The notes under the pieces were generated by a model, which ran no database searches, was not told the origin of the DNA, and worked only from the letters and a program-made list of their open reading frames with translations. The translations under genes and the position numbers were made by a program. A DNA stretch of 64,000 nucleotides from Persicaria tinctoria (taxonomy: Eukaryota > Streptophyta > Magnoliopsida > Caryophyllales > Polygonaceae). Positions 32,480-44,214 of this stretch are shown here, in pieces (the stretch's first letter is position 1; every line of letters begins with the position of its first letter). Location of the stretch: NCBI GenBank assembly GCA_037127255.1, contig JBANSL010000003.1:22654314-22718313 (forward strand), written 5' to 3'.

Positions 32480-34560
32480 CTGATATACTACTGGCCAGCG
32501 GTGTCTTGATCTAAGAAGGCCAATCTATCCGCTACACCGTTAACTTCCCTAAACACGTGACGAATATGGACAATTTGAAAGTGACAAAGATCCATCAAGG
32601 AGTCAGAAATGATCATTTCGACTTTCCAAGGGGATTTCCAAACACCCTTTAGTGCATTAATAATGCACAGATTGTCACTTTCTATTTCAATATTTTGGAT
32701 ATTTAGATCTATGGCTCTACGAATTTCGGCTCTCAAAGCAGTGGCTTCGGCCCTAATAACCGAGCATGATGGGATACTAGCACCCTTCATTGAGATACAT
32801 GTTGCTTTGCGATCCCGGATTACAAAGCCGATTGCAGAATTTCCAGTGTCTCGAAATGATCCGTCAAATTTAGCTTGAAACCTAGTCTTTTTGGTTTCTT
32901 CCATTTAATTCCGTTTTTCTTTCTGTTTTCACCACTAGATAAGTTGTTAGGATGTTTCAGAGATGGTATTGTGTAAGTCTCATCATCTCCACTCTTAGTT
33001 GTGTTCCAATCGAGAATTTGTTGTTTGATAAATTTTATGATATTGTTAGTTGTGATGACCTCGTTTTAGAAGACTATTTGGTTTCTAAAGTACCAAATAC
33101 CCCACCAAATGGTTGCTATTATACATGTTTTCTTAATGCCAACCGTTTGCTTAAGTGTTTTAATGATGGAATATTCATCTCTTACATTTCCATCTCATTT
33201 GTCAATGGCTTCGAAAAATTTTCCATCTATTTGATGGATAATATTTTTGGCGAAATTACAGTCCATGAACATATGGAAGAAGTCTTCTCTGTGGTGGTTA
33301 CAGAACTCGTATTGCATAGGAACTGCAATTCTTCGTTCTTTCAATTTTCCTTTTGTTGGAGTTCCTCCTTGAGAGCCTCTCCATAAGAAATGCTTGATTC
33401 GAGGAGTGCAATATAGGTCCCAAATCCAATTGAGATCGGATTTAGAGTGACCTTTCATTTTATGGAGAAGATTGACAGATGATTTTGTAGAGAACCACTC
33501 ATCTGGGCTCGGTCTCCAATAGAGTCTGTCCGTGATCTCATTTATTGTGATTGAGTTATTTGTTATTTTATTAAGTGTGTCTTGATCTAGGTGGCTTTCT
33601 AGATCCCTATTAATCTTCTCTTTATCCTATTTTTTGTCCCGTGTAATGAAATTATTGACTTTTGTCATTTCGTCTACTAGGCTTTTATAGTTTTATCTTT
33701 GACTATTTTGATAAGAGGAGTGTCCATGACCCAATTATTGGGCCAGAAGTTGATGGTATTCCCATCCCCTACTTGTCATTTTAGACCCGAGGTAAATAGC
33801 TCCCTACAGAACATGAGTTTTGCCCATTGCCATGAAGTTGAGTTATTTTTCTTGTATTGCATTAGGCTACAATTTTTTAGGTACTTCTGTTTCACAATTT
33901 TGATCCATATATTATCTGGTTTTGCAATAATTTTCCACAGTAGCTTGAATTGTAGTACTATGTTGATTTCATCGGCTTTCCTAATACCTGTTCCGCCATT
34001 TAATTTAGCCTTACAAATGTTTTCCCATCTAATTAGGGGGTAGTAGTTTCCTTCTTTATTCTAGTAGAAGTTTTTATTGATTTTGTTTAGTTATGAGATA
34101 ATATTCTTTTACAGGAAGAAACTTTGCATGATTTTTTTTAATTCAAAGGAGTACAGAGCACTTTCTTATTTAAATTCAAAGGATTTAAACAATAGGAAAT
34201 GACATCGAAATGTCCCTCAAGCAATCTGGGGGGTCGATAGTTCAAGGAAACTAGAAGGAAGACTCAAAGACCAATTAGCTAAGGTGTTTGCTGCGTTGTT
34301 CCCCTTGCGATGAATGTGCTTGAACCGGACTTGCCAGTTATTGAGCTCCACAAGGCATCGACTTCTCTCAATCAAGTACAAACTTTGCATGGTGTATATA
34401 TAGATTTCATGCTAAGATTATGTTTTATTAGGAAACTTCTTCCCTCTGAGACAGAGAGTTTGCTTTCCATTTTTGTAGCTGTTTTTTCGAGTTGGTTACA
34501 ATCTCCTCAAAGGTCTGTTTGTTAACTCTACCATTAACCATCAGGCAGCCTAGATACCAC
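32480..34560 (-). pseudogene. L1-type LINE remnant, minus strand, interrupted
   Basis: From right to left: RT palm/thumb piece at 34560-34376 (MVNGRVNKQTFEEIVTNSKK; KWKANSLSQREE), a foreign insert, RT connection at 34070-33700 (NGGTGIRKADEINIVLQFKL), zf-RVT at 33458-33195 (CTPRIKHFLWRGSQGG; CNHHREDFFHMFMDC), and RNase H at 32904-32488 (FQAKFDGSFRDTGNSAIGFV; VIRAEATALRAEI; IEIESDNLCIINAL; VNGVADRLA). The family is close to the LINE at the right edge of the window. Stops and frameshifts show it is dead. Confidence 0.8.
34080..34375 (-). pseudogene. second LINE 3' fragment inserted in the LINE remnant
   Basis: The minus strand reads FKHIHRKGNNAANTLANWSL, an RNase H C-terminus, followed by a stop and AT-rich tail. 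It sits between two RT segments of the host LINE, which is out of order for one element, so a 3'-truncated LINE has probably inserted here with loss of about 20 host residues. Confidence 0.55.
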
Positions 34561-34749
34561 TTTATAAATCACTTTTCGTTAATTTTTTTTTTTTAAATCC
34601 CAGTTTATCAACTCATGGCAGAAATATAACCACTTTTTTATACATAACACTTCATAAGCTCTTTTGGGCTAGAGGAGTCCGAGCCCCTGCCCGTGCTCGT
34701 TTTGCCATCACGAGCCACATGGGCAGCGGTCAGTCCAGTCGCCCGGGTA

Positions 34750-35075
34750 TAGGGTTGTTATATGAGCCGAGTAGTTCGAATTCGGCTCGGGTTCGACTCG
34801 ATAAAAGCTTGGCTCGAGCTCATTTATTTTCTAAACAAGTCGAGTATGAACACGTTAAGCTCGGTTCAAAGCTTGACTCGCTCGATTTAAGCTCGAATTT
34901 CATAAAATTTTCTTTAATTTACTCATTTTTTAGCGAATAAAGATGTTTAATGCTCGAAAAAAACTCGGTTCGAGCTTGTTCGTCTCCCTAAACAAGCCGA
35001 GTTTGAGCACATTTTGAAGCTCGAATCAAATTTTAGATTCGACTCGAACTCAAATTGTTTTTAAACGAGCGGAAT
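34750..35075. mobile_element. hAT-type element end with GAGCTCG-rich subterminal repeats
   Basis: Starts TAGGGTTGTTATATGAGCC, matching the ends of the complete element at 41754 (TAGG...TGATA...GAGC). It is filled with repeated CTCGA/GAGCTCG motifs in both orientations. I could not find a matching right end or 8-bp duplication, so it looks truncated. Confidence 0.5.
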
Positions 35076-35079
35076 ATAA

Positions 35080-35227
35080 ACCAACAATATTCACCAATCC
35101 ATCAACACAAGCTCACAGAATTGGAAAACCTTTTTCGTTCCGCCTGACACTATCCCCCTCTAGACTGCCCAATGCCCTCCACCTTCGCATCTTCTGCGAC
35201 TCTTCCTTGGCAACCTGGACTTGACAT
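35080..35227. other. host sequence, inferred former upstream region of the ssSPT gene
   Basis: Single-copy-looking, C-rich sequence ending in CTTGACAT, directly before the hAT end at 35228. The same 8 bp, reversed, abuts the other hAT arm at 57188-57195 next to the ssSPT leader. If both flanks come from one insertion, this stretch was originally contiguous with the ssSPT 5' UTR. Confidence 0.4.
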
Positions 35228-36559
35228 CAGAGCCGGACCTGAGATGAGGCCCAAGAGGCACTCGCCTCAGGCCCAATTAAGCTAGGGGCCCATTATATAG
35301 AATGAAAAGGGATGACAAACCTCTCACATATATATATATATATATATATATACTAGGTTATTAACCGCGCGCAAATGCGCGCGGTGTTGTCATCTTGTGT
35401 ATAATCCGACTCCACTTTCGATCAATCTACAACAATTTCATAAGTTTAACAGACGAATATGTACAATAATGTCTCACTTAAAAGTAAAATAAAAAATACA
35501 ACGGTCTAAAATATTTACAAATCCACATGCTATATTGAAATCTCGTAGCTAGTAAACATAAGATTCATTATGATTTATGAAACAAAACCAAGCTCTTTAG
35601 TCTCACCTTCAACAATTCATCTCATTCAATTCAACATCTTTTGTTCTTTCCACTGATTTCACTATAATACGAAATGTAGATCAACCAAATAAATAATTGA
35701 GGAAGGATTATTAGAACTTTCATAAAAATGATTATAATTGCATGCAATATAAGACTGTAATTGCAGGCAATGACATTCTGAAAGATAGCCTCTTTTGTAG
35801 ACAATGACATTGATTAGTGGAAATCATACAAGCAATATTTAAGATAACTCACTACTCAAAAATTGAGTTATCATACTACAATACACATATGTCGGCTTAT
35901 AGCCTTGTAAGCCTACACAAAAGTCGAAGCAAGATGTTAAGTAGGGTTGTAAGAATTCAAGTTGATAGTAACTCTCATCCCAAACGACAAAAAGCCCAAA
36001 AAGGTTATCTCAAATTGAAAACTGATAAATTCTCATTCTCAATGAAAATCCAGGGAAAAAAAAAAGCAAATCACCTAAACTAACAAAAATATCCAAAATC
36101 CAACCGGACATGATGAGTTTGTACAAGTCAAAATTAAACTTTCGAAATTCGACAGAGATCGATCAACCATTAAATTATTAGTAATCCATATTCCATAGGC
36201 CATTAACATGCGCACTTAAAGGTCTACATGCAAATTGATAAACAAACTCGTACATTACATTCTCCAATCCAGCAATTGCTATTAAATATTCGATGCCTAA
36301 TCAAGTTCTCTTGTTAGTTGAAATCATCAAATTAAACCTTCAGTGATACAAACATCAAGGAAAACAGCAAAAGTCTCATTTGTTAAAACATTTAAAATTT
36401 CAATTCTCAAATAGTACAGAGATAAGAAGCAAGATTGACAAAAAAGAGGAATCCCGCAACCAATTGCACGAGATCCTGCACACAAATTTCAAATCAGACC
36501 ACATGGCTAACCTCCAAAATCATCAGAAATCCCAATTTCAAACCATCAAGATCAAAATC

Positions 36560-36832
36560 GGAAACCTTTGAAGGTTTTCTCGAAGAAGGCAACATATGCT
36601 TGGCAAGCACATTGTCCTCTCCGACGACCTCCGCCCCTGCCATCACCGACATCGCAATTCAATTAGTTTTCGAGGAAAGCAAAACAAGGAAAACAGAAAA
36701 ATGTGTAAAAACGGAATCGATAAGCGGTGATTGAGAGAAGATGACCGGTTGTGGCGAGTGGAGTGGAGTGGAGTGAATGCCTTCGTTGATGCCTTGCTTC
36801 AGTGACTGCAGTTGAGTGCTAGAAACCGCCAT
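36560..36832 (-). pseudogene. captured gene fragment, unidentified
   Basis: The minus strand opens at ATG 36832 with MAVSSTQLQSLKQGINEGI and, after stops, has a second open block (MSVMAGAEVVGEDNVLAKHM) at about 36647-36588. It looks like exon sequence carried inside Helitron 1. I cannot name the parent gene. Confidence 0.3.
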
Positions 36833-36979
36833 GATCGAAGCACTGACTTGATGAAACAGAAACCCGTCCTTTCCCAGGGAACTAATCTCTTAGTACATCA
36901 AAATCCAATGTCGCTATTCCGGAGGAAAACATAAAATTTGACTAAAACGAGTAAACGACATAAAATTCTGCATTTCATC

Positions 36980-39460
36980 ACTTGATACTAAGTTCTCACA
37001 CATCCACTTTATTCATGGAAGCAGCCTCTTTACAGCACATGTTATTCTGTCCTCAATGCTTTAATCCAATCGATTTCCACTCTGAAATCACCTTCGCCGC
37101 ATCTAGCTCCGGGTGTACCACCCTCGGCATTTATAGACAATTACATCCCGACTATGCGAGAAGGGTTCATCTCCAGTCTTGCATAGATCATGTTTCCCCT
37201 CCAGGTTGGCAAATATCGAGCAAGCAGAATCTAGGGAGGCCAACATTCAGCATTTCTCTCATTAAAACCACCAAAGACAGCTCAAACATAATGTCAAAGA
37301 CTAATATGCACATGTGTACACAGTAACAATATTGTCACAAGATTTTTCATTATATATAAATGAACAGTTTCTTGTTTGGACAGTTAATCTTCAGATTTAT
37401 GTCATTTAAAGGCCAAACAGTTTCGGGTTATGAGTTAACAAGTGCTTCGAGTTAACTTGAAACTATCCAGGGACCAGTTTACAAGTCTGACAGATTTTCA
37501 CAATTCCTTAATCTAGATTATTTTCTAATTTGGATTCAGATCGTTCACTTCATTTACAGATTGCTTACTCTCATGCTATGTGTCAAGGCTCAAAAGGTGA
37601 TCAACTATAACCTTAAAATTCTAACAGGCCAAGTTCTCGAGATTACATTATGATACATCTACGAAAAGGCCATAGCATTACTTATTTACTTCATTTTTAA
37701 TCTTTCGGGGGATGGCATCACATTGGCCACTATCTTGTAAGAAAACGGTATACGGATAGCATCCAGGGATAGTTTGGAGGTGTACTACCTTCCTTTCTAT
37801 GAGCTTAAGGGATGCTTAAAAGTTTTTTAAATAGCAAAGCATGTTTTCCAGAATCACTGAATATATGCAAATCATTATCGGCGAAAAGTAGGGATGCTAC
37901 TGTCATGTAAGAAATCTTCACCAATATAAATGCTATGTTTGGGTGAAAAGGTGAGAAGAACACCTTACCGTAGATATGTAGCATCGACCATCTCCTTTAA
38001 CCTTCATTGCTATAGTGTCATATACATCTAAATCAATGAAGCCATTAAACTGGAAGAGGAACAAACACGTCAATGAAATGTATAAAGTTCATCCTCTCAA
38101 GGATAACAAAAATGGAATGACTGCATCTGTTTTGGATAATTCATCGCGAAGCTTTGGATAGCTCATCGAGGAACATAGCATTGTATATTAGCAAGTCAAG
38201 AAAGTTTATCAAAGGATGGAGCTAGAAAAAGAACAATGTTTAGTTATGGAACACACATGCTGCAATATGAAATCAGAAAATGCTGAGCTGAAAGCAACTG
38301 ATAAATGAGAAGTTTGGAAAAGCATCTAAGCAAATGATGAATAGCTGAATATCAACCAACTCATTAGCTTAATTTTGCAAGGAAACAATTTATTTAATGC
38401 TCAAGTCTAACAACAAAATAGATAGCATAGGTGGCATAAGACAACTGCATCTCCAAATTTCAGATTAAAACTTTGAACAGACAGGACTCTTCCGATTTGA
38501 ATGATTAAAAAATAAAACAATACAGCATAAAACAACATACTTATAGTACCAGCTTCTATCCTTTTCAAGTTCCACTTTGAATCCTCACTCAGATCCAGGG
38601 AGAGGTTCCCAGAGAAAACTCATAAGAGAGTGAAAAGAGAATCATGGAATCAGAAGCTCAAACAATGGTTTTGTTGCACTCAAAATCAAATATCCTCCTC
38701 TTTCAACCAGATGAATAGATAACTCAAATATGCAGAGAAACATACCAGCTGAGCCATCCCCAACATCCGCTATCTCCAAAACATGACTGGAAAAAATTTA
38801 CTCAATAAGAAACCCCGCCAATTGATCTATCTTCCAACGGTGAATGTAACTTTAGTAATGTGAACAGTAAATTGGTGACATATGAACATAATTGGGATAT
38901 TTGCATATTCTCAGTTTATATATATACAATAGTCACTTCAGCAATCGTTTCATTAATCCCCAAAATAGAACACACCGAGAACTTTCACAATATAATCAAA
39001 ATTTTTATTTTAGGCATTTCATCGAACAGTTTGAATGCATCCGTGATGACTGATGGTAATCTTGAATCATTTAAATTTTTTATCATCGGTGAGAGTTGTA
39101 ACAAGATTTGAATCAAAATTTATCCCAAATCAAAACTCACGAAAGAAGTTTCGTTCCCCACTCTCAATTTCGGGATTACAAAATCGGCCAAAATCAACTC
39201 TAAATTAAATAGGTAAAGAAATCAGAATGACCTGCTGCTCAGTTCTCCGCCATTCAGGCAAGCTTTTGCTTCTCCTTTTTGCTCTCTCTCTCTCTCTTCA
39301 ATTTCGTTTTGAATTTTCAGTCTTGCTCCCTGTTCGTCAATCGATTAGATCGATTGAGTTGACCTGGTTCTAGGTTTACCCTAATAAATATCCGAGAGAG
39401 ATTTTTAGGGTTCTGATTTCCAAATTCGGGATCAAATGTTTTTAGAGCCTACGTGAATTA
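36980..39460. other. Helitron 1 interior, no intact gene
   Basis: Intron- and UTR-like sequence. A plus-strand open stretch at 36982-37326 contains [12 protein letters not shown], and a CT-rich tract lies at 39270-39300. 38920-39060 is a shorter copy of the exon fragment at 46880-46970 in Helitron 2. None of these pieces is a complete gene. Confidence 0.4.
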
Positions 39461-39606
39461 CCTCATGCTGATGCGCCGGATTCGAATCGGGCACTCTTTC
39501 TCTGTCGCCTTTCTGTACTGGTTCTACGTGCTCTCATGAACTGTCTCCCTTGAAGATCGTTTGATTTAGATTGGTAAACACCATCTTTGGGACAGTCGGT
39601 GACGGA

Positions 39607-41162
39607 TAGACCTGCGCAAACGTGGGCCGGCCCGCCCGTCCCGCCCCCCGCGTAGTTGGACAGGCTTGGGTAGAGGAAAAAGCCCATGCGGACCGCTATG
39701 CCCGGCCCGTGTCCGCAACGGGTACGGGATTGGGTAGGACAATCTACCCGTTGCGGGCCGCTAGGCCCGTAACGGGTACCCGCTATTTTTTTTATATTAA
39801 AATTATAAAAATATATATTATAGTGTATATATACATATATTATTCATACAAATATATATATAGAATAGTGTATAAAAAAAGTGTACCACTTCAAAAAAAA
39901 AAAAAAAAACAGTATGTATACATATATTACTATACACGTATAAATATGTATACAAAAAAAAAAGTAGAATAGTGTATATATATATAATAGTGTATATATA
40001 TATATATAGAATAGTACTATACACAGACGGTGTATATATTATAGAGTATATATGGATTATATGCATTAACAAAAAAAAAAAAAAAACAGTGTATATATGC
40101 ACATATATATTACTCTATGTGTATACATGCAAACACATAAATATATTAGTGTATATATTCCAGATATCCAGTACGTATACATAAATTATCGCGGGTAGCC
40201 CGCGACCGCAATTCCGGACGGGCTTGGACACGACATCCAACCCGTTAAGCGGGCTTAACCCGGCCCGCGCCCGCAACACCGGGACAAAATCTCGGTTAAA
40301 ACTCGTCCCAAGCCCGGCCCGCGCCCGCATTTGCCCAGGTATAATGACGGAGCAAAGAAAAGGAAAGAGAGGGAGAACCAGAGAGAGGGAGCGGGAAGGG
40401 AAAAGAGAAAGGGGAAGCTCTGAGGGCTCAGAACAGTCAGAAGCGGCGATTTTGGAACATGTAGAAAGGAGGAGGAGCAAATTACAGATCTAAGTCATCT
40501 AACCCTAAATCAAGTGAACAATGATAAAATAAAATAAGGGTAAAAGGGTAATCAGCATTGATGAACAGTAAAATGGGAGGCCCGCAACGGGTACCCGCTA
40601 TTTTTTTTATATTAAAATTATAAAAATATATATTATAGTGTATATATACATATATTATTGTGCATACAAATATATATAGAATAGTGTATAAAAAAACAGT
40701 GTACCACTTAAAAAAAAAACAGTATGTATACATATATTACTATACGTGTATAAATATGTATACAAAAAAAAAGTAGAATAGTGTATATATATATATAATA
40801 GTGTATATATATATATATAGAATAGTACTATACACAGACAGTGTATATATTATAGAGTATATATGGATTATATGCATTAACAAAAAAAAAAAACAGTGTA
40901 TATATGCATATATATATTACTCTATGTGTATACATGCAAACACATAAATATATTAGTGTATATATATTCCAGATATCCAGTACGTATACATAAATTATCG
41001 CGGGTACCCGCGGGTAGCCCGCGACCGCAATTCCGGACGGGCTTGGACACGACATCCAACCCGTTAAGCGGGCTTAGCCCGGCCCGCGCCCGCAACACCG
41101 GGACAAAATCTCGGTTAAAACCCGTCCCAAGCCCGGCCCGCGCCCGCATTTGCCCAGGTATA
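39607..41162. mobile_element. GC-ended hAT element with internal tandem duplication
   Basis: Left end TAGACCTGCGCAAACG and reversed right end TATACCTGGGCAAATG, with GTGACGGA on both sides (39599-39606 and 41163-41170), an 8-bp hAT-type duplication. A first right end occurs at 40343 followed by ATGACGGA. The terminal 150-200 bp are rich in GGCCCG/CGGGC blocks. The interior is AT-rich with repeated GTGTATATAT motifs and no transposase. Confidence 0.7.
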
Positions 41163-41393
41163 GTGACGGAGCAAAGAAAAGGAAAGAGAGGGAGAACCAG
41201 AGAGAGGGAGCGGGAAGGGAAAAGAGAAAGGGGAAGCTCTGAGGGCTCAGAACAGTCAGAAGCGGCGATTTTGGAACATGTAGAAAGGAGGAGGAGCAAA
41301 TTACAGATCTAAGTTATCTAACCCTAAATCAAGTGAACAATGATAAAATAAAATAAGGGTAAAAGGGTAATCAGCATTGAGTAAAATGGGAGA
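39765..41393. repeat. tandem duplication, about 815-bp unit x2
   Basis: 39765-40579 and 40580-41393 are near-identical head to tail. The unit includes most of the hAT interior, its right end, its target duplication and about 230 bp of Helitron DNA. The duplication therefore happened after hAT insertion, by unequal exchange or slippage, not by transposition. Confidence 0.9.
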
Positions 41394-41753
41394 TGGGCTT
41401 TTATATATACTAGGTCATTAACCGCGCGCATTTGTTACCTTGTACAATTCGGATGCACTTTCAAACAATCTAAAATAAGTTCATAAGTTTAACGGGCAAA
41501 TATATGTACCATAATGTCTCACTAAAAGTAATTAATAAAAAAACAACCTACAATATTTGTAACTCTAATCCACTACATGCTATATATTGAAATCTCGTAG
41601 CTAGTATAAAAAAGATTCATTATGAAACAACACCAAGCTCTTCAGTCTCACCTTCATCCATCCATCTCATTCAACTCAACCTCTTTTGTTCCTTCCATTG
41701 ATTTCACTACAATACAAAACGTAGATCAACCAAATAAATAATTGAGAAAGGAT

Positions 41754-42842
41754 TAGGCCTGATACATGAGCCGAGTAGCTCGGGATCGACTCGGGCTCGG
41801 CTCGGTAAAAACTCGACTCGGGATCGCTCGAATAGATATACGAGCCGAGTTCGATCCTATTCCCGAGCTCGAGTAGCTCGCGAGCGCGAAGACCCCAAAT
41901 ACCCTAGGTATAAAACCTAATTCCCCTAAACCTAACCCAGCCGCTCCCATAACACTCCCACCCCTAATCTCTCTTTCTCTCTCAAATCTCAGCGTCCGTT
42001 GCTCGTTGTGGCTCCCCGCCGTCACCCATCGTCGCCCCTCGTCTCATCCTCGGATCTGGAATGCCCGTTGTCACCCATCGGCTGCCCGTCGTCGCCCTTG
42101 TTCGCTTCTGCAGATCCATATCTAGGTCGCCCACCGTCACCCGCTTCCTCTCTCGTCCTCAGATCCAGATCAGGCCGCCTCCTCTCGTCGGCTCACCCTC
42201 GCACCCGTCGCCCGCTTCCTTTCTCGGAGGTCCCACCGTCGCCCGCTTCCTCTCCTGTCCTCGGATCCAGATCGATCCAGGTCGCCTCCGTCGCCCGCTT
42301 TCTTTCTCGGAGCTCCCACCGTCGTCTGCTTCCTCTCTCGTCCTCGGATCCAAATCCAGGTCGCCTCCTCTCGGATCTAGGTCTTGCCGGTTGATTTCCG
42401 CCTTCTCGTCCTCAGATCTGACTCCCTATTTATCTGTTTTGTTGTTGAACTTTGTTTGCTGTAATGGTGTTTCTAAGCAATTTGTTTCCAAGCAATTTGT
42501 TTTGCTTTAATTTTGCTGTGGGAACATTAATGTTGAACTTTCTGCTGCAGTGTTGCTTGAATTTAATCTTGTTGTTGGAAATTAAATTTCTGCTGTGTTG
42601 TTGTTTAGAGTCATAACGAGCTCGTCGAGCCCGAGTTCGAGCTCGTAACGAGCCCAATCGAGCTTATCGAGCTCGAGTTCGGGCTCGAGAACAAACGAGC
42701 TCAACGAGCCGAGCTCGAGCTCTACATCAAGCTCGCGAGCCGAGCTTGAGCATATAAATATACTCGAATAGGATTTGAGCTCGAGCTCGAGCTCGGCTTG
42801 AGGAGCCAGTACTCGAGCTCGTAAGCTCGTATATCATCCCTA
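41754..42842. mobile_element. hAT-type element with GAGCTCG subterminal repeats, 8-bp TSD
   Basis: Flanked by GAAAGGAT on both sides (41746-41753 and 42843-42850). Ends TAGGCCTGATACATGAGC and reversed TAGGGATGATATACGAGC. Dozens of CTCGAG/GAGCTCG motifs fill both subterminal regions. The middle (42000-42410) is a minisatellite of TCGCCCGCTTCC/TCCTCGGATCC units. Helitron 1 at about 35700 preserves the empty site, confirming insertion. Confidence 0.9.
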
Positions 42843-43389
42843 GAAAGGATTAGTAGAGATTTATTTAAAAAAAAAAAAGATTGTAATTGCATGCAATGTC
42901 ATAAAAGATAGCCTCTCTTACGAATAATGACATTGATTAGTGGAAATCATACAAGCAACATTCAAGATAACCCACTTCTCGGAACTTGGGTGATCATATT
43001 ACAATACACCTATGACAGGATTGACAGCTGCACATAAGCCTAAATAAAAGTCAGAGAAAACTGTCAAGTTGCAAGAATATGGAATAAATCAAAAGTAGGA
43101 GTAGCTAGAATGTGATATCAGTTAGTGTTTTGGCCAAAGATTGTTTAAATAATGTCAGCTTTGATACTAAACAACCTAAAGCCTTTCCGGTTGGAACTAA
43201 TGAAAACCCGAGAATCTTTTATTTCGGGATCAGTCACGATCCAGGACACGGATGCTTCAACAGTAGACAGAGACATATCTCAAGTGTAAGACTAAACAAG
43301 GCATGCATGTAAAGTCAATGAGTGAAACGAGTCCATGCCATTTTTGAAGTATATGTCATTTTTCATATGGAAGAGACAGTAGAGAGATC

Positions 43390-44213
43390 TACCTTGTCAT
43401 TGATCACCCAAGTAGAAAATCCTTCAATCCCAGCATCTGAACAAGCTTTTTCTATTTTAACACCTTTTCTATATCCAGCTGGGAAGCATTCCACATAGTC
43501 CAACAGCTTTGCTACCTCACGCCCGAAAATCTGATATGGCAGATTCAAATAGATGATTGCTAAATATGATTTATTTATTGGAATAGATGAAAATCATATT
43601 TTGCATAATATCTGGATCAATAACATCAAGGTCAAGGAAGACAAAATATTTTTTTTTTTAAAAAAACTAAAATAACCTAAATCAAGATCAAGATGTGAAC
43701 TACGTAGTATGGACGAAGATTGAACAGTATTCTGTATAGTATTTGAAGGATGATTGTTTAAATGCAATTGACGACTATATAGGTCAGGGAAATAACAAAG
43801 AAGCAAGAAATAAGTCAACATATGAGTTCCCATAATCTTATCTTAACCCATCGACTTGCACCTCAAATAAACATCATTTTCCATTTGGCTAAGGATTTAC
43901 AGGCCAAAGTAATCACAATAGACAAATTATTACATAAAATGCAATGAATGTTTGCTCGATGGTAGAAAAATGCTGACTGTTAATATAGGAATTATGGCAG
44001 TAGGTGATTAATCATTCATTCCAAAATAAATATTTATTTTAGCCTCGACACCAAGAATACAAAAGTTACCAGTATTTATCTCTTTTTGTTCCAAACAATG
44101 TGAGCACCTAAATGTACCATACATTTTTGCCCCTATAGAGTGGAGATGCCTTGCAAGAGAAATAGCTAAAGGACTGGATTCTATAGTAATTTCTGTTGTG
44201 TAGTATGGCATGT
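43390..44213 (-). pseudogene. LTO1: LTO1 (VKOR-thioredoxin) gene fragment captured by Helitron 2
   Basis: LTO1 is a thylakoid thiol oxidoreductase that forms disulfides in the lumen. Only its C-terminal thioredoxin-like domain is present. Exon 44213-44083 reads ISLARHLHSIGAKMYGTFRC then SHCLEQKE, with the CxxC active site (CSHC), and exon 43540-43391 reads FGREVAKLLDYVECFPAGY and GIEGFSTWVIND before GTAGAT. An intron is retained between them. The membrane VKOR half is missing, and Trp before the CxxC is replaced by Arg, so it is non-functional. Confidence 0.75.
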
Positions 44214-44214
44214 C

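Larger units (their letters stand above)
35353..41393 (-). mobile_element. Helitron 1, gene-fragment-bearing, minus orientation
   Basis: The minus-strand 3' end is CTAG followed by T, preceded by a perfect hairpin (CCGCGCGCA/TGCGCGCGG at about 35368-35387), the hallmark of Helitron 3' termini. The 5' end is placed at 41393 (A before TCTCCCATTTTACTG), less certainly. It shares 35353-36050, about 38920-39060 and about 39130-39230 with Helitron 2, so the two are relatives. It contains exon-like pieces but no Rep/helicase, and carries the hAT at 39607. Confidence 0.65.

Noticed and set aside
36982..37326. 114-codon plus-strand open frame with [10 protein letters not shown]
   Set aside because: A single CxxC is not enough to call a zinc finger; no splice partner or family match, and it lies in a Helitron in the opposite orientation to the other captured pieces.
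41999..42510. 131- and 149-codon Pro/Ser/Arg-rich open frames
   Set aside because: They overlap in different frames across a GC-rich minisatellite inside a hAT element, as expected for a repeat and not for a protein.
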